A stretch of DNA of 64,000 nt from Candidatus Rokuibacteriota bacterium (GTDB lineage Bacteria > Methylomirabilota > Methylomirabilia > Rokubacteriales > CSP1-6): contig QHSL01000059.1 in the NCBI GenBank assembly GCA_003220435.1, forward strand, positions 62,001-126,000, given 5' to 3'. Positions 50,774-60,200 of the stretch are shown here, piece after piece; the stretch's first letter is position 1; every line of letters begins with the position of its first letter. The position numbers and the translations under genes are program-made. The notes under the pieces are model-generated. The model did no database searches. It saw only the letters and a list, made by a program, of their open reading frames with translations, and was not told the origin of the DNA.

Positions 50774-51703
50774 ATGGCGGCCGGCGGACGCGTCGGAGCG
50801 AATGGAGCGCTGGAGCGCCGGCGTCTCGGCCGCACCGACATCGTGGTCAGCGTGCTCGGCTTCGGCGGCTCCGAAATCGGTTACCAGAGCGTGAGCGCCC
50901 GCACCGTCGCCCGCCTGCTCGGCGGCGCCCTCGACGCCGGCCTGAACGCGATCGACACCGCCGAGTGCTACGGGGACAGCGAGATCCTGATCGGCAAGGC
51001 GATCGGCTCGCGCCGGCGGGAGGTCTATCTGTTCACCAAGTGCGGGCACGCCGGCGGCTGGGGGCGCGCTGACTGGCGGCGGGCGCCGCTGCTCACGAGC
51101 ATCGAGCGCAGCCTGCGTCGCCTCGCCACCGACCACGTCGACCTCATCCAGCTCCACAGCTGCTCGCTCGACCAGCTACGCCGCGGCGAGGCGATCGAGG
51201 CCCTCGCGCGCGCGCGCGAGCGCGGCTGGGCGCGCTACATCGGCTACAGCGGTGACGGCGCGGCGGCGCGCTACGCAATCGAGTGCGGGCGCTTCGACAC
51301 GCTGCAGACCTCGATCAGCATCGCCGATCAGGAGGCTGTCGAGCTCACGCTCCCACTGGCGGTCGCCCGCCAGATGGGCGTGATCGCGAAGCGGCCACTG
51401 GCCAACGTAGCGTGGCGCTACGAGCGGAAGCCCGCCGAGTCGTACTACGAGACCTACTGGTCACGCCTGCGGAGGCTGGACTATCGATTCTTGAAGTCGC
51501 CCGACACGGCCGTCGCCACCGCGCTGCGCTTCACGCTGAGCGCGCCTGGAGTCCACACCGCGATCGTCGGGACCACGAAGCCGGAGCGATGGCTGGAGAA
51601 CGCGGCGCTGCTGCGCGACGGCGCCCTGGCGCCCGCCGAATTCGAGCGGATCCGCGCGCGCTGGCGCGAGGTCGCCGACGCGTCGTGGGACGGCCAGACC
51701 TGA
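50774..51703 (+). CDS. Aldo/keto reductase
   Basis: This 309-residue protein belongs to a second AKR subgroup. It begins LGRTDIVVSVLGFGGSEIGY, with LNAIDTAECYGDSEILIGKA (Asp and Tyr), EVYLFTKCGHAGGWG (Lys) and VDLIQLHSCSLDQL (His). ATG 50774 was preferred over the in-frame ATG 50705, because the earlier residues are not family-like and lie over the divergent CMD-gene leader. Function is NADPH-dependent carbonyl reduction; the substrate is unknown. Confidence 0.88.
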   Translation: MAAGGRVGANGALERRRLGRTDIVVSVLGFGGSEIGYQSVSARTVARLLGGALDAGLNAIDTAECYGDSEILIGKAIGSRRREVYLFTKCGHAGGWGRADWRRAPLLTSIERSLRRLATDHVDLIQLHSCSLDQLRRGEAIEALARARERGWARYIGYSGDGAAARYAIECGRFDTLQTSISIADQEAVELTLPLAVARQMGVIAKRPLANVAWRYERKPAESYYETYWSRLRRLDYRFLKSPDTAVATALRFTLSAPGVHTAIVGTTKPERWLENAALLRDGALAPAEFERIRARWREVADASWDGQT

Positions 51704-51709
51704 CGCGCT

Positions 51710-51730
51710 CCGGCGCGTCCGACGCGCCGG
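51710..51730. terminator. Convergent-gene hairpin
   Basis: CCGGCGCGTC, one base, then its exact complement form a 10-bp stem between the AKR stop (51703) and the Rieske gene stop (51743). It can serve both strands. There is no T tract. Confidence 0.55.
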
Positions 51731-51742
51731 CCCGGCGGCGCG

Positions 51743-53020
51743 TCAGACCGTGTGGAGGATCTCCGCCGCGCCGAGGTCGGGCGTCAAGATCGTCCGCCAG
51801 TCCGCATCGCGCGGCAGCACGCCCTCGCCCGCCTGGATCGCGTAGTACGACGGGTTCACGCCGCGCGGAGTCCCGCCCTCTTCGACGGTCTTGATCGCCT
51901 GCAGGAGCAGCCGGCGCGCCTGGATGATGGCCTTGTCGGCAGGGCCGAGGTGCTCCTTGCTGCGATCGACGATCGGACCCATGCCCTCCTGGATCGCGCG
52001 GTCCTGGGTGTTGATGCCGTCGATCCCGGTGAACGTCTCCGTCTTCTGCACCTGCCGGTCCAGCCGATAGTTGTTCCGCTTGTTGCGGATCGAGCGGAAC
52101 GTCGTCTGATCGACGTCCAGCGGACCGTTGCCGAGGAAGCGCCCGAGCCGGTCCGCCTCGGTGAGAGGCTCGCCCAGCGAGTACTCCCAGTTGAACACCA
52201 TCGTGGTCTCGTCGTCCTGCGGCACCCAGATGTGTCCGGCCACCGCCGCGGAGCCGGCGTCGGTTTGCGACGGGCGGATCTGGTGGAACGGCATGACGAA
52301 GTGGTAGGTGCGGATGTGCGCCTCGGCGTCGTCGAGACGCCGGATGCCCGCGTAGTGATAGCCGTAGTCGGTCAAGTCGACCACGATGTGCGGGGCGGCG
52401 CCGCGCACGAATGGGCTCTGGGCCGCGAGGCCCGGCCGATTGGAGCTGGGCGAGATGACCCGGTGCAGGATCGGCGCGTGCGAGGTGTCGACCCCGCCTT
52501 CGACTCCCTGCAGCCAGTTGCTCTCCTGGATGACCTTGGAGACCTCACGATGCGTCGCCGGCGTCTTCGTCCACGCGAAATGGGGGAGCGGCGGTCTCAG
52601 CGCCGGAGGACCCATGTAGGCCCACAGGATGCCGCCCGCCTCCACCATCGGGTACGAAGTGATGCTGACCTTCTGCTTGAAGCTCAGCTCGGTCGGCTCG
52701 TTCATCATGTCCACGCACCGGCCCTCGACGTCGAATTTCCAGCCGTGGTAGACACAGCGCAGCCCGCACTCTTCGTTCCGCGCGAAGAACAAGGAAGCCC
52801 GCCGGTGCGGGCAATACTCGTCGAGGAGCGCGAGCCGACCCATCGTGTCTCGGAACGCCACCAGCTCTTCGCCCAGGAGCTTGACGCGCACGGGTGGGCA
52901 GTCGGGCTCGGGCAGCTCCGACGCGAGCAGCGCCGGAATCCAGTACCGGCGGATGGTGTTCCCCATGGGGGTGCCGGGTCCCACCTGCGTCAGCAGCGCG
53001 TTCTCTTCGCGTGACAGCAT
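51743..53020 (-). CDS. Rieske non-heme iron oxygenase, alpha subunit (phthalate-dioxygenase-like)
   Basis: This is a 425-residue oxygenase. The Rieske cluster ligands are C70 and H72 (CPHR) plus C89 and H92 (CVYHGW). A mononuclear iron site follows with VDTSHAPILHR, and further on comes FVMPFHQIRP. The ATG at 53020 follows GAGGAGG. The enzyme should hydroxylate an aromatic or other cyclic compound with O2, using electrons from a separate reductase that is not encoded beside it. The substrate is unknown. Confidence 0.9.
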   Translation of the reverse strand: MLSREENALLTQVGPGTPMGNTIRRYWIPALLASELPEPDCPPVRVKLLGEELVAFRDTMGRLALLDEYCPHRRASLFFARNEECGLRCVYHGWKFDVEGRCVDMMNEPTELSFKQKVSITSYPMVEAGGILWAYMGPPALRPPLPHFAWTKTPATHREVSKVIQESNWLQGVEGGVDTSHAPILHRVISPSSNRPGLAAQSPFVRGAAPHIVVDLTDYGYHYAGIRRLDDAEAHIRTYHFVMPFHQIRPSQTDAGSAAVAGHIWVPQDDETTMVFNWEYSLGEPLTEADRLGRFLGNGPLDVDQTTFRSIRNKRNNYRLDRQVQKTETFTGIDGINTQDRAIQEGMGPIVDRSKEHLGPADKAIIQARRLLLQAIKTVEEGGTPRGVNPSYYAIQAGEGVLPRDADWRTILTPDLGAAEILHTV

Positions 53021-53134
53021 GCGCGGGCCTCCTCGCCGAGAATCGGTCAACACCCCGATACACCGGGCGCCACCGGGGCGTCAAGCGACGGCGATCCCCC
53101 GGCCCCACGCCCAGGCGAAGTCTGGGTCGGCGTT

Positions 53135-53148
53135 TGTCAGATCTGACA
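53135..53148. promoter_or_regulatory. Palindromic operator related to 18759-18778 (putative UAS)
   Basis: TGTCAGATCTGACA is a perfect 14-bp palindrome, about 85 bp upstream of the -24 element at 53226. It matches the core TCTCAGATTTGAGA of the first site at 11 of 14 positions. Confidence 0.55.
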
Positions 53149-53224
53149 CGCTTTCTTGACCCTCAGGGTTCCCAATTCTCCGGTTATGATTCCTAAACGG
53201 CTGAACTCAAGGTGGAAAGCAATC

Positions 53225-53240
53225 TGGCCCGGGTCTTGCC
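53225..53240 (+). promoter_or_regulatory. Sigma-54 promoter of the PhnD-like/hybrid kinase operon
   Basis: TGGCCCGGGTCTTGCC matches TGGCAC-N5-TTGC(A/T) with one mismatch in the -24 half and exact spacing. The start would lie near 53252, about 38 bases before ATG 53290. Confidence 0.75.
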
Positions 53241-53289
53241 TAACAAAGGGCGAATTTGACTGTCGGCTCAGGACATGTGGGGGAGACCT

Positions 53290-54147
53290 ATGCGAACGAG
53301 GTGGCTCGCGACCGGGTCCGTCGTCATCTTGCTGCTCGTGGCCCTCGAGTCGAAGGGCTGGACGCAGAACCAGCAGCTGTCGTTCGGCGTCATCATCTGG
53401 CGCAGCCCGACGTTGACGGCGCAGTTCTGGAATCCGATTCTGCGGTACGTCTCGGACAAGAGCGGGGTGTCGCTTCATCTGAAGGTCGCCCCGACCGGAC
53501 CGGAGCACTCCGCGATGGTCCGGCGCGGCGAGCCGCACTTCCTCTATTCCAACCACAACTTCATCAAGGAGAACGAGGAGAGCGGATACCGCGTGTTCGC
53601 GCGGCCCAAGGGAGACGCGCAGAGCGGCGAGATCGTGGTCCTGAAGGATTCGCCGATCCGGTCGCTGGCCGATCTCGAGGCCACGGAGATGGCGTTCCCG
53701 CACACCGCCGCGTTCCTGGGCTACCACCTGCCCATGGACGCGCTGCTCCGCAAGGGCATCCAGGTCAAGGGACACTTCGCCGGCACCCAGGAGGGTGCGA
53801 TGACGCAGCTCAAGGCGGGGCGCGTGGTCGCCGCGGGCGTGAACGCGGAGGTGATGCGCGCCTTCGCCCAGCGCGAGAACATCGCGTATCGCGTGCTGTG
53901 GAGCTCGGACAAGTTTCTGAATCTCGCCCTCTCGGCCCACCCGTCCGTGCCGGCCGACACCGTCAAAGCCGTGCGCGCGGCGTTTCTCCAGATGGCCGAC
54001 GACCCGGAGGGTGCGAAGGTGCTGGCGGCGAGCGCCGACGTCCTCAAGCAGGGGTCGCCTCTGGTATTCATCGCCGCCCGCGACAGTGAGTTCGAGAACA
54101 TGCGGCGCTTCTACCGCAACACTCTGGTGAAGGTCGAGCTCCAGTAG
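53290..54147 (+). CDS. PhnD-like phosphonate-type periplasmic binding protein
   Basis: This 285-residue protein has an N-terminal signal (WLATGSVVILLLVALESKG). The solute-binding domain has LSFGVIIWRSPTLTAQFWNP, HSAMVRRGEPHFLYSNHNF and GEIVVLKDSPIRSLADLEA. Family members bind phosphonates, phosphite or other ligands. It is not next to ABC permease genes; instead its stop overlaps the hybrid kinase GTG by one base, so it is likely a sensory co-receptor. GGGGGAG precedes the ATG. The GTG-coupled operon is under a sigma-54 promoter. Confidence 0.88.
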   Translation: MRTRWLATGSVVILLLVALESKGWTQNQQLSFGVIIWRSPTLTAQFWNPILRYVSDKSGVSLHLKVAPTGPEHSAMVRRGEPHFLYSNHNFIKENEESGYRVFARPKGDAQSGEIVVLKDSPIRSLADLEATEMAFPHTAAFLGYHLPMDALLRKGIQVKGHFAGTQEGAMTQLKAGRVVAAGVNAEVMRAFAQRENIAYRVLWSSDKFLNLALSAHPSVPADTVKAVRAAFLQMADDPEGAKVLAASADVLKQGSPLVFIAARDSEFENMRRFYRNTLVKVELQ

Positions 54148-57100
54148 TGACTCGGTCGTTGGGTGAGTGGCGGCCGGGCAAGCTTTCGTTCATCGCCCGT
54201 CTGCTGCTCGGCTGCGGCCTGGCCCTGGCCGCGTGCGCGGTCGCGTTGCTGTACTCGATCCTGCGCGGAGAGATCACCGATCAGCGCGCCACGCTCACCG
54301 AGCACCTCCGCGAGGAGATGCTGTTCGCCCTCCCCGCGATGAGCGGGCCTGCGGTCGTGGGCGAGTACTCGGTGATCGAGCAGATGGTGAAGGCCCGCGC
54401 CCGCCAGCCCGTGATCGCCCGGTTCGCCTGGATCGACAACTCGGGGCACGCGGTCGCGGCCAATGGACCCGACATCAAGGTCGAGGCCCCGGACTGGTTC
54501 GTCCGGTGGCTCGACCTTCCTGTCCTCGAGCAGGCGCAGCCCGTCGTGGTGGGCGGGGAGAAGTACGGCACGGTATCGCTGCGGCTCAACCCCGCGGCGT
54601 CCGTCAACAAGCTGTGGCGAGGCTTCTGGGAAGAGCTCGGCATCCTCATGCTGGGGACCGGGCTGTCGATGGGCGTCACGCTCATCGTGCTGCGTAGCGG
54701 CGTGCGACCGCTGCACGCGCTGGCGGCGAGCGCCCGCCGGTTCGGCCAGGGCGAGTACGGCGTCCGGGTCACCGTCGAGGGCCCCCCGGAGACCGCGCAG
54801 TGCGTCCAGGCGTTCAACAGCATGGCGTCGAGCATCGAGTCCCTGCTGGGCTCGCTGAGCCAAAGCGAGGAGAAAAACCGGCTGCTCGCCATGCAGGTCG
54901 AGCAATCGAGCGACGCCATCTTCTCCCACGACCAGGGTGGCGCGGTCACCTCGTGGAACCGGGGCGCGGCCCGACTCTACGGCTACAGCGCGGCGGAAGC
55001 GATCGGCCGGACGCTGCGCGAGCTCGACCTGTGGGACAGCCGGGTCGGCCCGGGCCAGAACGCTCCCTCGCCCGCTGACGGCGCGGCGTCGTTCGAGGCC
55101 TGCGCGAAGACCAGGACGGGGCAGCTCGTCGAGGTGTCGGTCGCGACCACGCCGCTCCTGGATGCCGCAGGGCGCCCGCTGGGCGAGCTCACGATCGTCC
55201 GCGACATCAGCGCGCTCAAGCAGAAGGAAGTCGCCGCCGAGGCCGCCAACCGCGCGAAGTCCGAGTTCCTGGCCACCATGAGCCACGAGATCCGCACGCC
55301 GATGAACGGCGTGATCGGCATGACCGCGCTCCTGCTCGACACCCAGCTGACGCCGGAGCAGCGGGAGTACGCCGAGACGGTGCACCGCTCGGGCGAGGCG
55401 CTGCTCACGATCATCAACGACATCCTCGACTTCTCGAAGATCGAGGCCGGCCGCCTCGAGCTGGAGCCGGTGGAGTTCGTGCTGCGCGAGACCCTGGGCG
55501 AGACCGTCAAGACGCTGGCGCCCCTCAGCAACGCCAAGGAGCTCGAGCTGACGTACGAAATCCAGTCGGACGTGCCCGACGACCTGATCGGCGACAGCGG
55601 CCGGCTCGGCCAGATCCTCCTCAACCTGATCGGCAACGCGATCAAGTTCACCGAGCAGGGCGAAGTCGCCGTGCACGTCGACACCGAGGCGGTGACGCCG
55701 GAGACGGTGACCCTTCGCGTGGCCGTCGTGGACACCGGGATCGGAATACCCGCCGACAAGTGCCGCGTCATCTTCGACGCCTTCGCGCAGGCCGACGCCT
55801 CGACCACGCGCCGCTTCGGTGGCACCGGGCTGGGGCTCGCGATCTCTCGCCAGCTGGTCGAGCAGATGGGCGGGCGAATCTGGCTCGACAGCGAGGTGGG
55901 TCGGGGCAGCACGTTCTACTTCACGGTGGTGCTGAGGCGGGCCCCGGTATCGGCTCCGCGACGCGTGGCGGCGCCGCCGCAGGCGCTGCGGGGGCTGGCT
56001 GTGCTGGCCGCCGATGACAACGCCACCAACCGCCAGCTGCTCGCAGCGACGCTGACCAGGTGGGGCGTCGCTCCGACGATCGTGTCCGATGGACAGTCGG
56101 TCTTCGACGCTCTCGAGAAGGCGCGGGTTGCCGGCCGACCGTTCGGCCTCGTGTTGCTCGACGCCCGAATGCCGGACCTCGACGGGCTGGCCGTGGCCGA
56201 GTGCATCCGCAAGGAGCCACGACTGGCCGACCTGACGCTCGTGCTGTTGACGTCGGATGTGATGGTCGGCGATCTCGCCCGCTGCCGCGAGCTCCGCATC
56301 GCGCGCCATCTGGTCAAGCCGTTCACGCCGTCCGAGCTGCTCAACGCCGTGCTGCTGGCCCTGGGACACACGGTGGGGGGGCAGGCCGGCGCGCTGTCGG
56401 GAGCCCAGAGCGGCGCCGCGACCGCCTTCCCGCGCCTGAACGTGCTGGTGGCGGAGGACAACCCCGTCAACCAGCTCTTGATCGGACGCCTGCTGGAGAA
56501 GATGGGCCACGTCCCCGTCATCACCTCCAACGGCCAGGAAGCGGTCGACGCGTACGCGACCCAGTCGTTCGACGTGGCGCTGATGGACGTGCAGATGCCG
56601 TTGATGGACGGGCTGGCGGCGACCGCGGCGATTCGCCAGCGGGAGGCGCGCAACCCCGGCGGCCGCCGACTGCCGATCATGGCCCTCACCGCGTTCGCGA
56701 TGCGCGGGGATCGCGAGCGCTGTCTGGCGTCCGGGATGGACGAATACCTGACCAAGCCGATCAAGCCGGAGGATCTCTCCGCCGCGCTGGGCCGGCTCCT
56801 CGGCGACTACCGCACCGCGACCGTTCCGCTCGCGGCGCCGGCGACCGAGGGCGAGTCCACGACGGAGGCGGGATTCGATTTCACGGCCGCCCTCAAGTAC
56901 GTCGGGGGCGACCAGGAGCTCCTCGACGAGCTGCTCGGCATCTTCAACGAGGACGCGCCGGTCCGCATCGAAGCGATTCGTCACGCGATCGCCAGCGGCG
57001 ACACCACCGTGCTGACCCGGGAGGCTCATACCCTCAAGGGGGCGTTGAAGGTCATCGGCGCCACGACGGCGGCGGGGCTCGCGCTGGCGCTCGAGGAAGC

Positions 57101-57203
57101 GTCGCGGGCGGGGGACGCGGACAACTCCGAGAAGCTCGCCAAGGAGCTGGAGCGCGAGATGGACCGGCTCCTGCAGTCCTTGATCGCGTCGAAGCACAGC
57201 TAG
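54147..57203 (+). CDS. Hybrid sensor histidine kinase with two receiver domains and HPt
   Basis: This 1018-residue protein has two transmembrane segments around a periplasmic region (about 15-180), a HAMP linker, and PAS (about 245-360). HisKA follows with H380 (MSHEIRTPMNG), then HATPase_c (GQILLNLIGNAIKFTEQG, GGTGLGLAISRQLVEQMGG). Two REC domains with D672 and D814 and an HPt with H961 (EAHTLKGALK) complete it. A phosphorelay through His-Asp-His is expected, ending in a response regulator encoded elsewhere. It overlaps the PhnD-like gene, which probably senses the ligand. Confidence 0.93.
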   Translation: MTRSLGEWRPGKLSFIARLLLGCGLALAACAVALLYSILRGEITDQRATLTEHLREEMLFALPAMSGPAVVGEYSVIEQMVKARARQPVIARFAWIDNSGHAVAANGPDIKVEAPDWFVRWLDLPVLEQAQPVVVGGEKYGTVSLRLNPAASVNKLWRGFWEELGILMLGTGLSMGVTLIVLRSGVRPLHALAASARRFGQGEYGVRVTVEGPPETAQCVQAFNSMASSIESLLGSLSQSEEKNRLLAMQVEQSSDAIFSHDQGGAVTSWNRGAARLYGYSAAEAIGRTLRELDLWDSRVGPGQNAPSPADGAASFEACAKTRTGQLVEVSVATTPLLDAAGRPLGELTIVRDISALKQKEVAAEAANRAKSEFLATMSHEIRTPMNGVIGMTALLLDTQLTPEQREYAETVHRSGEALLTIINDILDFSKIEAGRLELEPVEFVLRETLGETVKTLAPLSNAKELELTYEIQSDVPDDLIGDSGRLGQILLNLIGNAIKFTEQGEVAVHVDTEAVTPETVTLRVAVVDTGIGIPADKCRVIFDAFAQADASTTRRFGGTGLGLAISRQLVEQMGGRIWLDSEVGRGSTFYFTVVLRRAPVSAPRRVAAPPQALRGLAVLAADDNATNRQLLAATLTRWGVAPTIVSDGQSVFDALEKARVAGRPFGLVLLDARMPDLDGLAVAECIRKEPRLADLTLVLLTSDVMVGDLARCRELRIARHLVKPFTPSELLNAVLLALGHTVGGQAGALSGAQSGAATAFPRLNVLVAEDNPVNQLLIGRLLEKMGHVPVITSNGQEAVDAYATQSFDVALMDVQMPLMDGLAATAAIRQREARNPGGRRLPIMALTAFAMRGDRERCLASGMDEYLTKPIKPEDLSAALGRLLGDYRTATVPLAAPATEGESTTEAGFDFTAALKYVGGDQELLDELLGIFNEDAPVRIEAIRHAIASGDTTVLTREAHTLKGALKVIGATTAAGLALALEEASRAGDADNSEKLAKELEREMDRLLQSLIASKHS

Positions 57204-57228
57204 GGCGCCCGGTCCTCGACCACGTCCG

Positions 57229-60200
57229 TCATGACAGCACCAGCAGCAGATCGCGCGGGCTCACCGCGTCACCCGGCTTGACGTACACCTCGGCGATCGT
57301 GGCGTCGCGCTCGGCGACGATGCGCGTCTCCATCTTCATCGCCTCGATCGCCAGGAGCGTCTCGCCCCGGGCGACGCGCTGACCGGGCCGCACGGCCACC
57401 GCGACGACGGTGCCGGCCAGGGCGGCGCCGACGTGGGCCGGATTGCCGTCCTGGGTCTGGGTGCGGGTCGCCGGCGGGCTCGTGGCGGCGGCGACCCGCA
57501 TCATCTGAAGGCGGCCGTCCAGCGCGAAGTAGAGCGTCACGAAGCCGTCCGCGTCGACGGACGTGCGCGCGAGCAGAGCGATCACGTGCTTCTTCCCGGG
57601 TGCCACCTCGACCTCGATCTCCTCCCCCTCCGCCAGGCCGTAGAAGAACGCCGGGGTCGGCAGCGCGGACACGTCCCCGAACACCTCGCGATGCTGCGCG
57701 TAGTCGCGGAACAGCGCGGGGAACAACAGCGAGGACGACACGTCGCGCTCGCTGACGGGGCGCCCCAGCGTGGCCTCGAGGCGGCGACGCTCCGCCGCCA
57801 GGTCGACCGACGGCAGCAGCGCCGCGGGGCGCCCGTAGATCGGCGCCTCGCCCTTGAGCACCTTGCGCTGCAGCGCCGCCGGAAATCCCTCCGGCGGATG
57901 GCCGAACTCGCCGCGAAACAGCGCCACCACCGACTTCGGGAAGCCGAGGTCGCGGCTCGGGGCGAGGACGTCGTCGGCGCCGAGGTCATTCGCGACCATG
58001 TAGAGCGCCATGTCGGCGACCGCGGTCGACGTCGGCGTGATCTTGACGAGGTCGCCGAACATCATGTTGACCTCGGCGTACCGCCGACAGATCTCGTCCC
58101 AGCGATCCTCGAGCCCGAGTCCGCGGGCCTGCTCGCGGAGGTTCGTGTACTGCGGCCCCGGCATCTCGTGGCGGTAGGCGTCCGCCGCGCCGGCGCGCAT
58201 GTCGGCCTCGAACGGCGCGTAACCGCGCCGCACGACTTCCCAGTACCGGGACAGCGCCTGCAGGACCTCGAGGCTCAGGCCGGGATCCTGCGCGGTGCCG
58301 GTCAGCGTCGCCGCCAGGGCGCTCAGATTCGGCTGCGAGGTCAACCCGCTCATCGCGTCGACGGCGCCGTAGACCGCGTCGGCCCCGGCGTCGACGGCGG
58401 CCAGCACGCTGGCCGCGGCGATGCCGCTTGTGTCGTGCGTGTCGAAGTGGATGGGCAGCCGCACCTCGTTGCGCAGCGCGGCCACCAGCGCCCGCGCCGC
58501 GCGCGGCCGGCACACCCCCGCCATGTCCTTGATGCCGAGGATCTGCGCGCCGGCCTTCTCGAGCTGCCGGGCGAGGTCGACGTAGTAGCGCAGGTTCCAC
58601 TTCGGGCGCGCCGGGTCGAACAGATCGCCCGTGTAGCAGATCGCCGCTTCGCACAGCGCCCCTGACTGGCGCACGGCGTCGATGGCCAGGCGCATGTTGT
58701 CGACCCCGTTCATGGAGTCGAAGACCCGGAACAGATCGATGCCCGTCTGCGCCGCCTGGGCGATGAAGTGCTGCACGACGTTGTCGGGGTAGCTGGTGTA
58801 GCCGACCGCGTTCGAGGCCCGCACCATCGTCTGCAAGATGATGTTGGGGACGGCCTCGCGCAGTCGCGCCACCCGCTCCCACGGGTCCTCGCGCAGGAAC
58901 CGCAGCATCACGTCGAACGTCGCGCCGCCCCAGCACTCGAGCGAGAAGAGCTGTGGCGCCAGCCGGGCGTAGGCCGGCGCGATGGCCAGGATGTCCCGGG
59001 TGCGCATGCGTGTCGCCAGCAGCGACTGCTGGGCGTCGCGCACCGTCGTGTCCGTCAAGAGCACGCGCCGGTCCCGGCGCATCTCGGCGACGAAGCGGTC
59101 CGGACCGAGCTCGCGGAGCCGGTCGCGGCTGCCCGGCGGAATCGGGCCGTCCATGCCGGCCGGGAGAGGCGCCGCCGCGGACGGAAGCGTCTCCGGCCGC
59201 GCGCGGCCCTGCAGGCCTGGATTGCCGTTGACGATCACTCCTCCAAGGAACCGCAGCAGTCCGGCGGCGACGTCCCTGGGCGGCGGTGCGTACACGAGCT
59301 CCGGCGTGTCCTCGACGAACCGCGTCGTGCACTCACCAGCCGCGAACACCGGGTGCGCGATCACGCGCTCGAGGAAGCTCAGGTTGGAGGGGATGCCCTC
59401 GATCCGGGACTCGCGGAGCGCACGGGCCATCCGGCGCATCGCCTCCGCCGGCGAGTCGCCCCGGACGATGACCTTCATGAGCAGGGAGTCGTAGAACGGC
59501 GTGACGACCGCTCCGGTCGCGACGCTTCCCGCATCGACCCGGACCCCGAAGCCGGCTGGAGTCCGGCACGCGGTGAGCCGCCCGTGCGCTGGCGCGAAGC
59601 CGCGGGCCGGATCCTCGGTGGTCACCCGGCACTGGAGCGCGTGGCCGGAGAGCGTGATCGCTTTTTGCAGCGGCACGCCGGAGTCGAGGTCGCCGATCCG
59701 CGCCCCGGCGGCGATACGCAGCTGCGCCTTGACGATGTCGATCCCGGTGACTTCCTCGCTGACGGTGTGCTCGACTTGAAGCCGCGGGTTCACCTCGATG
59801 AAGTAGAACGCCCGCGTGTCGACGTCCAGGAGGAACTCCACGGTCCCGGCGTGCGTGTAGCGGGCCGCGCGCGCCAGCGCGAGCGCCGCCTCGCAGAGCT
59901 CGCGGCGCTGCCCGTCGGTCAGCAGCGGCGCCGGCGCCCGCTCGACGATCTTCTGATGACGGCGCTGGACGGAGCAGTCCCGCTCGAACAGGTGGACCAG
60001 GTTGCCGTACAGGTCGCCCAGGATCTGGACTTCGATGTGACGCGCCCGCGACACGAGCTTCTCGAGGTAGACTTCGTCGCTGCCGAACACGGCGCCCGCT
60101 TCGCGTCGGGCCGCCTCGACGAGCGCGGGGAGCTCGCGGGCCGACTGCACCACGCGGATGCCGCGCCCGCCGCCGCCCAGGCCGGCTTTGACCATCAGCG

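Noticed and set aside
53156..53190. TTGACC and TATGAT as a sigma-70 promoter for the PhnD-like gene.
   Set aside because: The spacer is 23 bases, too long; the sigma-54 site at 53225-53240 fits better.
54111..57197. 1028-codon open frame on the minus strand opposite the hybrid kinase.
   Set aside because: It is a GC-rich antisense shadow with His/Arg-rich low-complexity translation and no domains; the plus-strand kinase has all motifs.
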